A stretch of DNA of 64,000 bases, from contig OZ020265.1 of NCBI GenBank assembly GCA_963971285.1, positions 126,501 through 190,500 of the forward strand. Direction: 5' to 3'. The notes below the pieces were generated by a model. The model was not told the origin of the DNA, did not search any database, and worked only from the letters and a program-made list of their open reading frames with translations. This stretch comes from Astropecten irregularis. Its lineage: Eukaryota > Echinodermata > Asteroidea > Paxillosida > Astropectinidae. Below are positions 1-12,500 of this stretch, piece after piece. Both the position numbers and the translations under genes were made by a program. How positions within the stretch are numbered: position 1 is the first letter of the stretch; every line of letters starts with the position of its first letter.

Positions 1-351
1 ACATGGAGTTCCTCAGAATCACAACTCAAACTTATGTTTTTACGCAATAATTTTACATGAAAGTCATACCTTTGATAACCTAAGTATGAAGATAGCATTT
101 TATTCTTTTCGAATCTAAAACCTTGGCAGACCACGATCCTGCTTTAATATACTGTTTAGGCAGAGTGATTGAGACATCCTTATTAGTCATACCATAATAC
201 GCATGCACAAATTCCTTACAAATCTGTGAAGGTAGCTCTTGAAAGAAGAAATTGTCTGTTTCCAAAAATGCTGATTCCATTTGCTGCTTACAGTAACCAC
301 AGCCATGATGTACATTTAGATAAGATACATTCTTGCTATTGTTTGTTACAG

Positions 352-554
352 TTATGCTACATCCAATACAACGTATGATGTAAGCACTGATGTAGTCAGT
401 GTGCCATCTAGACATCGTGTACGTCGTGGATTCTGGGATGGTCTGGAGTTCAAGCTAGCTTCTCCCTCTTATTACTGGAAGAAGTCCATCGGTAGTTCAG
501 CGACAGGAGCAGAATTTGGCCTGACCATCCGAAATGAACTGGATTTGAAGATAG
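352..554 (+). CDS. Exon 1 of window: convertase-site segment
   Basis: Acceptor gtttgttacag, donor atag|gtaggg, end phase 1. It encodes a stretch containing Y-D-V-S-T-D-V-V, then R-V-R-R (416-427) followed by Gly-Phe-Trp-Asp, a furin-type consensus, then a polar beta-like segment. Earlier exons must lie left of the window, since it starts inside a codon. Confidence 0.7.
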
Positions 555-3500
555 GTAGGGATAAACGTACATCACATGGTACTGTTTTTCAGTTAGATCT
601 TGCTCAAAGTATACCAATTCCGTAGGAAAATGATATGTGTATTGTTGCAACCAGAAGTTTTTACTTTACAAACTTTGAACATGCTCTGACTATTTGTAAA
701 TGAAAGAATATCACTTTTGGACACAGTGAAGCTTTTAAAAAGAGCTGCAAATTTGAACTTAATACACTATAAATCAATATACTCTGGCCATCTTTATATG
801 AAAGAAAATCACTTTAAAACTTGGAGAAAGTTCTATAAATACCCAGAGGTTGAAACTTGTCATTCTAGTGAGTTTACTCAAGGTGTACTAAAAGGTTATC
901 TGTTCTGTAACCTGCAGAATTGAATGATAAACCTATTTGTGATTGACTTGTTTTCTTGTTGTCTTGCATACATGTAGCTCCACTAAGTGGTCATCTGCGT
1001 GTGGATTTGTTAGATGAAGCATATGCCACTGTCATTGTTGGTATGATCGGACAGAAATATGACGTTGCTCGAGCTCGCTTCTGCTTTGGTGGTCATGTAG
1101 ACTACAACCTCAACATATTTCAGGTGAGTTTGTAGAATAAATCATTCATAAAAATGTTCATCCATTACAAACTGTGTTATCGTCTGGCAGTGTTGCATGT
1201 ATATTTTAGTAATGAATGATTATTTGCAGTGCAAAGTATTGAAAAAAACTAGTAATTACTATTTCTTCCATATGCAGCATATGGAGCTAATTGTTCTACA
1301 AAAGTTTTCTCTGTATAACCTTTATTTTTGAATTATTATCAAAATCAGGAGTTTGGAGTTGAGCGCATCAGTGACTTTGCCAAGATTTATGATCTCATCG
1401 TTGGTAAAGTCGTTGGTAACATCAGAAGAGCAGTAGACATCGTGGTTGGTCTCTTCAATGGTGATATCAACATCAATCAACTGTTTCATAACTTTGTTGA
1501 AGCATTGGAGACCATTCCTGAACGAATCATTGTAAGTAAAATTCAGTCAGAGGCTGATTTCACAAACGCTTTGCGATCATCGCTGAAGCCCAAATCTATC
1601 GCTAAACCTTTGGCGATGGATTTGGGCTTAGCGATCATCGCAAAGCGTTAGTGAAATCTGCCCCAGTTTCCCTTGTGGTTATTTGATTAAAAAGCCGCAT
1701 CCTCTTTGAGTGATCCCCCATGTACCATTCTCAGGTTGTAGCATTGCTAATGCTGCACGTATTTTAAATGATCCTTGGGATATAGCGGTATGTGAGAAAT
1801 TTCATGGCTTCTGACTGCCAAACGAACAAAGATAATTGACTATTAGGGACATCACCAACATACGGCTGGATAGCTCAGTTGGTAAGAGAGCAGGTACAGT
1901 ATTCTGGAGATTGTTGGTTCGATTCCCTCTCCTATCAATTTTTCTTTGTTCACTTTCAATGACTATTTTTTAGTCTGTCAGATATTAAATCATTGTGAAT
2001 ATTTACAGGCTGTGCTGTACCAGTGTGAATATGACGCTGAATATTACTCCACCTAATAGTGGTTTGTTTCTCTCTGTGTGTAGAATATGCGATCTGTAGC
2101 TGCTACTGCCGTGTCTAGACTGTCACAGCTTGAATATCACACTGACTATTACTCTACCTAATAGTGGGTTGTTTCTCTCTCCATGTATAGAATATGCGAT
2201 CTGTAGCTGCTACTGCCGTATCTAGACTGTCACAGTTTGAATATCACACTGACTATTACTCTACCTAATAGTGGGTTGTTTCTCTCTCCATGTATAGAAT
2301 ATGCGATCTGTAGCTGCTACTGCCGTATCTAGACTGTCACAGTTTGAATATCACACTGACTATTACTCTACCTAATAGTGGGTTGTTTCTCTCGTCCTGT
2401 GTAGCATATGCGATCTGTAGCTGCTACTGCCGTGTCTAGACTGTCACAGTTTGAATATCACACTGACTATTACTCTACCTAATAGTGGGTTGTTTCTCTC
2501 TCCATGTGTAGAATATGCGATCTGTAGCTGCTACTGCCGTGTCTAGACTGTCACAGTTTGAATATCACACTGACTATTACTCTACCTAATAGTGGGTTGT
2601 TTCTCTCTCCATGTATAGAATATGCGATCTGTAGCTGCTACTGCCGTATCTAGACTGTCACAGTTTGAATATCACACTGACTATTACTCTACCTAATAGT
2701 GGGTTGTTTCTCTCTCCATGTATAGAATATGCGATCTGTAGCTGCTACTGCCGTATCTAGACTGTCACAGTTTGAATATCACACTGACTATTACTCTACC
2801 TAATAGTGGGTTGTTTCTCTCTCCATGTGTAGAATATGCGATCTGTAGCTGCTACTGCCGTATCTAGACTGTCACAGTTTGAATATCACACTGACTATTA
2901 CTCTACCTAATAGTGGGTTGTTTCTCTCGTCCTGTGTAGCATATGCGATCTGTAGCTGCTACTGCCGTATCTAGACAATCACAGCTTGAATATCACACTG
3001 ACTATTACTCTACCTAATAGTGGGTTGTTTCTCTCTCCATGTGTAGAATATGCGATCTGTAGCTGCTACTGCCGTATCTAGACTGTCACAGTTTGAATAT
3101 CACACTGACTATTACTCTACCTAATAGTGGGTTGTTTCTCTCTCCATGTGTAGAATATGCGATCTGTAGCTGCTACTGCCGTATCTAGACTGTCACAGTT
3201 TGAATATCACACTGACTATTACTCTACCTTGTTGTTGGTTGTTTCTCTCTCCATGTGTAGAATATGCGATCTGTAGCTGCTACTGCCGTATCTAGACTGT
3301 CACAGTTTGAATATCACACTGACTATTACTCTACCTAATAGTGGGTTGTTTCTCTCGTCCTGTGTAGCATATGCGATCTGTAGCTGCTACTGCCGTATCT
3401 AGACTGTCACAGTTTGAATATCACACTGACTATTACTCTACCTAATAGTGGGTTGTTTCTCTCGTCCTGTGTAGCATATGCGATCTGTAGCTGCTACTGC

Positions 3501-6500
3501 CGTGTCTAGACTGTCACAGTTTGAATATCACACTGACTATTACTCTACCTAATAGTGGGTTGTTTCTCTCTCCATGTGTAGAATATGCGATCTGTAGCTG
3601 CTACTGCCGTGTCTAGACTGTCACAGTTTGAATATCACACTGACTATTACTCTACCTAATAGTGGGTTGTTTCTCTCTCCATGTATAGAATATGCGATCT
3701 GTAGCTGCTACTGCCGTATCTAGACTGTCACAGTTTGAATATCACACTGACTATTACTCTACCTAATAGTGGGTTGTTTCTCTCTCCATGTATAGAATAT
3801 GCGATCTGTAGCTGCTACTGCCGTATCTAGACTGTCACAGTTTGAATATCACACTGACTATTACTCTACCTAATAGTGGGTTGTTTCTCTCTCCATGTGT
3901 AGAATATGCGATCTGTAGCTGCTACTGCCGTATCTAGACTGTCACAGTTTGAATATCACACTGACTATTACTCTACCTAATAGTGGGTTGTTTCTCTCGT
4001 CCTGTGTAGCATATGCGATCTGTAGCTGCTACTGCCGTATCTAGACAATCACAGCTCGAATATCACACTGACTATTACTCTACCTAATAGTGGGTTGTTT
4101 CTCTCTCCATGTGTAGAATATGCGATCTGTAGCTGCTACTGCCGTATCTAGACTGTCACAGTTTGAATATCACACTGACTATTACTCTACCTAATAGTGG
4201 GTTGTTTCTCTCTCCATGTGTAGAATATGCGATCTGTAGCTGCTACTGCCGTATCTAGACTGTCACAGTTTGAATATCACACTGACTATTACTCTACCTT
4301 GTTGTTGGTTGTTTCTCTCTCCATGTGTAGAATATGCGATCTGTAGCTGCTACTGCCGTATCTAGACTGTCACAGTTTGAATATCACACTGACTATTACT
4401 CTACCTAATAGTGGGTTGTTTCTCTCGTCCTGTGTAGCATATGCGATCTGTAGCTGCTACTGCCGTATCTAGACTGTCACAGTTTGAATATCACACTGAC
4501 TATTACTCTACCTAATAGTGGGTTGTTTCTCTCTCCCTGTGTAGAATATGCGATCTGTAGCTGCTACTGCCGTGTCTAGACTGTCACAGTTTGAATATCA
4601 CACTGACTATTACTCTACCTAATAGTGGGTTGTTTCTCTTTCCATGTGTAGAATATGCGATCTGTAGCTGCTACTGCCGTATCTAGATTGTCACAGTTTG
4701 ATCAGGATAAGTTACCTCCATCTATCAAAGGTGCCTTCACTGCTGTACAGAATGCTGCACAGCTATTCATGGACATCAAGACTGACGTCATGAACTTCTA
4801 TCAGGTTACAACCAATTCCTTTTCAAAGAAATCACTTTATTATCAGTTGTTGATAGAAGCTGACCGTGTCCTAAATGTCTGGCTGTGGCTGCTGACTACG
4901 ACCGTAGCTGCAACTGCCGGATTCGACCGGTAGAATTGTGATGCACCTTTGGTCGTGTAGGTGCACCCTCAATAGACGATTTTTGAATTTAATTTGAATC
5001 CGGCCACCACGAAGTCACCTTCCTTTGTGGCTTGATATTCGTGACGTCATGGCCACAGCCGTAGTCAAAGCCAGACATTTGGGACGCAGCAACAATAGAC
5101 GTGCTGCCAAGTACCGCAGCTGTGGCCGTAGCCAAAGATTTTGGACACGGCCTTAGTCGCTGGTCTCACAAATCCAAAACAGGTGAAACAACAGAATCAG
5201 GCTGAAAATGCTTTCTGCTAAGGCCCTTCTACTATCTTCATTTGTTAAAATATGAAATAATTCAAAAATTGAAATGGATAAAGTAAGAATAATTTACCTA
5301 TGTATCAGTCAGGTACTGACTACAAAGTTTGCAAATTTTATCCAGTTAATTGATTTGTTTTAATTATTTTTATCAGACTGTTAGTGAGGCAGTTACTGTC
5401 ACCCTTCCATGGGCAGCGGAGCAGATCTGGCAATCAATTGTTGCAATTGCAGAATCTATCAAGGATTTACTGTCATCACCATTGAAAGCCATCGGAGATA
5501 TCTTCAAGGGAGTTCTCAAGTAAGCTGCAATATTCAGATCAGAGAAGGAATTCAGTGACACTGATTTCACTTCATAATTCAGTCTTTATAATCATTTGGC
5601 ATAAAATGAAACTGTTTGTCCAACACTGCTGAATTATGCACTCTGCAAGCTCTGTGCTGAGGTCAGGGGCCAATTTCACAGCCCTGCTTAGCACAAAAAT
5701 TTACTAACCATGAAATATCTGTCTAACAACCAAATTTCCATGACCATGAATATCAAATGGAATTTTTAATGGTTTTGTGTTATTGAGCAAGACATTTTGT
5801 GCTGAGCAATATTTTGTGCTTATCAGCTCCTTGAAATTGGCTTCAGGTCAGTTCATACCTGGATTGTTCAATCTTGCTTAACAGCCTAAAGGTGGAGTAC
5901 AGCTAGTGATGATATGTTAAGTCACAACATGTTAGAATTAACATCAACATACACATGTACTCAGTGCAATTCCTCTGTGATGTTATCATTGTCATCCGAT
6001 TACGTCGTCTTTAGAACAGCCAATTGGTGGACTATTTGTTCTTAAAATGAGATTGAACTAATACAAGAATTCTTGTTTTGCGCAGCATTAAGACTTCCGT
6101 TGATGTCATTCTTGAGGCCAAGAGACAAGTGGAAGAAAGTAACTTCTTCAAAGAAGGTAAGAGTTTTACGAGTAATGACAAATTTCTGAAGACAGAAAAA
6201 ACCTGCCCAGTTGAGAATACGTCACTCAGCAGAAAGGCGCTGAGAAGTTCATAGATTCTTCAAGGATAATGGTAATCATGTTTGGTCGAGTTTGGTCAAA
6301 ATATTTTTGCAAAATGCACTTGAAGAGAAAGTCACAGTATCTAGAGTATATCTACACTGAGATGTGTTATTCTTGTATTGTACACAGGTCAGCAGCCCTA
6401 CTGGTTTGATTTACCTACAATCCTCGAGAAAAGAATTGAAGAATTACTCTATCATCTTGGTAACCTGAGAGGTGATTTTGAGACGTGGGTTGATGAGGTT

Positions 6501-9500
6501 CAGGATTCATCTGATCCTGTTAAGAAGCTAACAGGTGGTGCTACCACCTCTGTGAGTAAATTCCTTCCACAAAGTAAGACACATTTCAAAACTTTTAATT
6601 TTTTCCAAGGTTGTGACAGTTTTCATTACCTTTGCTTTTTATTTTGTTTGTCATTTTGTGATTCTGATTGCCTAGAATATTTTTCATTCCTTAGAGAGAA
6701 TTGCGGATGAAGGTCAAAGAGGAGATTGAGTCCATCTTCCAGGATCTACTTGAACCAATAGAGCCAATCTATGACCTGTTGGATCCATTCTTTGAGCTCT
6801 ACCATCTTGTCTTTGATTCTATCAAGGCAATCAAGGAAGCTTATCAAACTCTCAAGAATGGGTATGTCAATCTCATCGTTATTTGATTGTCACTTACAGC
6901 TGTGTCAACTTTCTCATTAGAGTTAGAAAGGCCTAACATATTAGGTGCGTTCGAGTAGCTTTCCTTGGTCAATGCGGGTCACGTCACCCGGATCAGCCAC
7001 CACAGCCTGGCTAATCGAATGCTTGTTTACCTTTCTGCCATCTTGAATTCGTGTGACGTGTTTCCCACCACTGACTCTGCTCGTGAGCAGGGTCATTGGT
7101 GGCTGCCCTGGGTGAACTCTGAGAATGACGTCATACCTAATCGAACGGTACGGGACTCGGATCGACCTTGGTGACCTACTTGAACGCACCTTCTGATCCT
7201 AGCAGACTCTTTCTCAAACTATCTACATATGAAAAGCATCAGTTGCATGTGAAAGGTACAACTCTCATTTTGATGTAAGTTGCCTCGTTGGTCTCATTTT
7301 GCTGTGATATTTGATTGATTTGTAGATATCAGAAGTCTCAGGCTCTAGTCATGAAGCTGTTTGGTCCTAAGGCTCACAAGAGATTCCCTAGGAAGTATCG
7401 AGACCCAGCAGGATCGGGTGCTTGTGCATCAGGTGGATTCTATCCTACTGACTCAGCTGGTTTCTATCAGGATCAAGGTGTAGATCTAGAGATCCCACCA
7501 GGTGCAATGGTAAGTAACTATTCTATCCTACTGACTCAGCTGGCTTCTATCAGGATCAAGGTGTAGATCTAGAGATCCCACCAGGTGCAATGGTAAGTAG
7601 CTATTCTATCCTACTGACTCAGCTGGTTTCTATCAGGATCAAGGTGTAGATCTAGAGATCCCACCAGGTGCAATGGTAAGTAACTATTCTATCCTACTGA
7701 CTCAGCTGGTTTCTATCAGGATCAAGGTGTAGATCTAGAGATCCCACCAGGTGTAATGGTAAGTAACTATTCTATCCTACTGACTCAGCTGGCTTCTATC
7801 AGGATCAAGGTGTAGATCTAGAGATCCCACTAGGTGCAATGGTAAGTAACTATTCTATCCTACTGACTCAGCTGGTTTCTATCAGGATCAAGGTGTAGAT
7901 CTAGAGATCCCACCAGGTGCAATGGTAAGTAACTATTCTATCCTACTGACTCAGCTGGTTTCTATCAGGATCAAGGTGTAGATCTAGAGATCCCACCAGG
8001 TGTAATGGTAAGTAACTATTCTATCCTACTGACTCAGCTGGTTTCTATCAGGATTAAGGTGTAGATCTAGAGATCCCACCAGGTGCAATGGTAAGTAACT
8101 ATTCTATCCTACTGACTCAGCTGGTTTCTATCAGGATCAAGGTGTAGATCTAGAGATCCCACCAGGTGCAATGGTAAGTAACTATTCTATCCTACTGACT
8201 CAGCTGGTTTCTATCAGGATCAAGGTGTAGATCTAGAGATCCCACCAGGTGCAATGGTAAGTAACTATTCTATCCTACTGACTCAGCTGGTTTCTATCAG
8301 GATCAAGGTGTAGATCTAGAGATCCCACCAGGTGTAATGGTAATGGAGGATGGTCTACAGTAAAAATTGTCAAATACCCACAAGGGAAATTGAATCGAAA
8401 TTGAATTGGATTTGAACCAGCGACCACAGGAATACCATACTGGTATTCTAAATTGCAAAAGAAGAAAATGATTTGCAGATGGAAGTTGTCATTCTCAAAA
8501 TCATTCAATCTCTGTATTCTTGATTAAAAAAGAACTGACGTGATGACATTGTGTTTATGTTGCAGCTGGTGGTACCTTTCTCTGGAGTTGTGTATAAGAG
8601 CAAACGTGATCAAGTCATCTTATTGGCTGGTGGTGGAGCTTTTACAAACATCAAGATCATCATTGATAACATCGAGCCTAATAGCACCATCTCAGGAGCT
8701 GGAGAAAATGTAAGTGGGGAATCCCGTCATGATTTCATCAGATAAGATATGCCTTCATCAGCTGTCATAAAGTCAACTGTATATCAATTTAGATGTTGAT
8801 ACATCAGGTCTAGCAAGCTGAGACTAGGGGTCGATTTCACGAAGCCCTACGATCGATCATGACTCAAGTTACAAAGGATAACCCATCGTACCTATGTAGG
8901 GCTGCAATGCATCACAAGTCCTACGATTGATAGTACGTTATGATGAGTGTGGTGAAATCGACCCCTGGGGCTGATTTCACTGACGCTGACCCCAGGGTCA
9001 GTAGATAGGAACTTCATGAGTATTAATTGAAGATTTCTGCTTTCATCAGGTGATAGCTGGTACTGTCATTGGTGTCGTTGGGCGATCTACATCTTGCTCT
9101 CAATCAAACTACATCCACTTCTCTATGAAGACCTCCAAACCTGATCGCTTAGATGCCATCTTGAATAGCAACTTTGGTGATGAGATGCCATCAGATGCTG
9201 ATATAGCTGCTGAGGAAGGCTACGTCGATCCCACTAGCTACCTGGCAAAGAGACCATTGGAGATACCTCAATGGATACAAGTCTGTGATGATTACAAGTT
9301 GGTGTGGCTAGTAAGTAGTCCCATGTCTCTATGATAACTCCCGCAACCCAGGTCTAAGGGCCTGTTTGTTTCATGCACAAGATCACGGGTCCTGCAGATC
9401 CGGATCCCATTTTAGCATATTCTACATAAGACGTGGATCCGCAGATCTGGGATCCCGCCTGTGCATTAAAAAAACAGGCTCTAATCAAAGCATAAAATCA

Positions 9501-12500
9501 TTCTATCCCCTACCTGACTCACACCTAATATGTGCATTTGCATTTCACATCCACTAACAGTTCTAAGATGATTTCATCTTTGATCCATGAGAAATGTATT
9601 TTTATAAGCATTACCTTAATTTATTTCTCTGTTTGTTTGATTGATGATGTTCAACAGGATGATGTTGTGAAGGCAGGATCTATTCTTGGACCCGATAAAG
9701 ATGGAGTAGAGGAAGACACTACTCCAGATCGAGCTCCAGCACCAGATATAACTACCGACAGACCCGATCCAAGCTTGAAACCTCCACCATTCCCATCACC
9801 ACTGAAACAGGCCGTCTCACCAGGTAAGATCAAGAACACTTGGTGCTTGGGGTTTTTCCAATCATCTTTGCTGGCGGCTATCCAGAAGAGTTCCGGCGTG
9901 GAGAGGGAAGTCCAGTCTCTGATGTTGTCAGACCAGGTCTTGCGTCAACGTCTTCTTCTGCGACTACCTTTCAGGGTGCCTTGGAGGATGGTCTTCTGCG
10001 ACTACCTTCCAGGGTGCCTTGGAGGATGGTCTACTGCGACTACCTTCCAGGGTGCCTTGGAGGATGGTCTACTGCGACTACCTTCCAGGGTGCCTAGGAG
10101 GATGGTCTTCTGCGACTACCTTCCAGGGTGCCTAGGAGGATGGTCTTCTGCGACTACCTTCCAGGGTGCCTAGGAGGATGGTCTTTTGCGACTACCTTCC
10201 AGGGTGCCTTGGAGGATGGTCTACTGCGACTACCTTCCAGGGTGCCTAGGAGGATGGTCTACTGCGACTACCTTCCAGGGTGCCTAGGAGGATGGTCTTC
10301 TGAGACTACCTTCCAGGGTGCCTTGGAGGATGGTCTTCTGCGACTACCTTCCAGGGTGCCTTGGAGGATGGTCTACTGCGACTACCTTCCAGGGTGCCTA
10401 GGAGGATGGTCTTCTGAGACTACCTTCCAGGGTGCCTTGGAGGATGGTCTACTGCGACTACCTTCCAGGGTGCCTTGGAGGATGGTCTACTGCGACTACC
10501 TTCCAGGGTGCCTAGGAGGATGGTCTTCTGAGACTACCTTCCAGGGTGCCTTGGAGGATGGTCTTCTACGATTACCATCCAGGGTGCCTTGGAGGATGGT
10601 CTTCTGCGACTATCTTCCAGGGTGCCTTGGAGGATGGTCTTCTGAGACTACCTTCCAGGCTGCCTTGGAGGATGGTCTTCTGCGACTACCTTCGAGGGTG
10701 CCTAGGAGGATGGTCTTCTGTGACTACCTTCCAGGGTGCCTTGGAGGATGGTCTTCTGCGACTACCTTCCAGGGTGCCTTGGAGGATGGTCTTGGCCAGG
10801 CAGTTGTGATGGGTGACATGTCCATACCACGCCAGCTTTCTTCTCTTCACTGTTGGAAGCAGAGGCTCCTGGGTGCCCATGGAGTTGATTGTGCTTCTTA
10901 GGTCATATTTCCCTTATAGGTTGCATTCTGTTTTATAGTAATACCTATGGTTTTGTTTATTTGTATAATTTTCATTGATCTCATATTATTTTTAATCATA
11001 GAAAATAAACAAGAGACAAAGGAAGTACTTGGCTTTCCAGACATCAAGATTGGTTCAGGATCACCATTCAAGAATTTCACTCTGAGAAACTTGAAGATTG
11101 GCTCTATTCTGGCATTTGCTCGTAAGGTGGGATTGGATGACACTGCTGATGCATTGCTCAAGGTTCTCAAGACAATCGTGGTATGTTCAGTACTTCATAA
11201 CCTTCTCCACTTAAGTTAATTCTTTATGATTCAGAGATCATTTTAAATACTGAATCCTCTCTCACTGTTTAGAGAGAGAAACTAACAACTTCAAGCTCCT
11301 GATGTGTCCTGGATCATTATTGGTGCTATCAAAGGGCATATACAACATTTGTAACAAAGCCAAACAGAAATCTTCATAGATTTAAATTTATCTTACAGGG
11401 TTTAAAGATGGTAATGGTAGAAACATACAAAATATTGTAAAATTGTTTCTGCCTGAAATACTGTTTTTATCCAGCAAAGAGTAAAACCAAAAGCCAAAAC
11501 ATTTTTGATCTTGGAAAGATAAAAAATGAGACAGCTATTCCCAAACAGTTTGGCGTACAATCGCAACGGTTTTTCTCTGTTTTCTACTACTTTTCCATTG
11601 ATCAATTGAGCTGAAGGTTTGTTTTTATTCCATGCCAAATCCAATTATGAGCAGCCTGCAGCTGCTCTGTCACCTTTACCAATGTTGTGCATGCCCTTTA
11701 AAACCAAGTGTGTACCAGTCATATGAGTATTGGTTTTGTCTGTTTACTCTGTAGAAACTTGTAAGTGATAAGCCGTGTATGCTTCCTGAATCACTGAGCA
11801 ATGATGCACTGAGAATTGAACTTCAACAACGTGGTCTTAGTTCACAAGGAGATAGACAGACATTGCTACAAAGATATAGACAGCCTGATGACAGTAAGTT
11901 ATTGTCCCTTTCATGTTATATTATTGAGCAGCCTCTGAGAAAGATCCTGCTAGGATCGAAACGTCAGGCCCTCCTAACTCTGAGCAGCCTTTGAGAAAGA
12001 TCCTGCTAGGATCAAAACGTCAGGCCCTCCTAACTCTGAGCAGCCTTTGAGAAAGATCCTGCTAGGATCAAAATGTCAGGCCCTCCTAACTCTGAGCAGC
12101 CTTTGAGAAAGATCCTGCTAGGAACGAAACGTCGGGCCCTCCTAACTCTGAGCATCCTTTGAGAAAGATCCTGCTAGGATCGAATTGTCAGGCCCTCCTA
12201 ACTCTGAGCAGCCTTTGAGAAAGATCCTGTTAGGATCGAATTGTCAGGCCCTCCTAACTCTGAGCAGCCTTTGAGAAAGATCCTGCCAGGATAGAAACGT
12301 CAGGTCCTTACTCTGAGCAGCCTTTGAGAAAGATCCTGCTACGATCGAAACGTCAGGCTCGCCTAACTGAGCGGATCAATATAACTATGAGAAGAAACTG
12401 ATTCCTCAAAATGTTCTTATTTACAATAACACTATTCCTTATCCTACAAGTTGTTTCAAATATTTTACAACTAGGAAAGATGTTTGTAGCTTTTAAGAAA

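Noticed and set aside
80-415. 111-codon minus-strand open frame at the left edge
   Set aside because: It overlaps antisense the exon 352-554, which has good splice sites and frame continuity; no domain is visible in the antisense product.
9532-10901. Plus-strand open frames of 213 and 257 codons
   Set aside because: They run along the 38-bp minisatellite. Part of the first overlaps the true exon 9658-9823, but the rest is antisense retrotransposon repeat.
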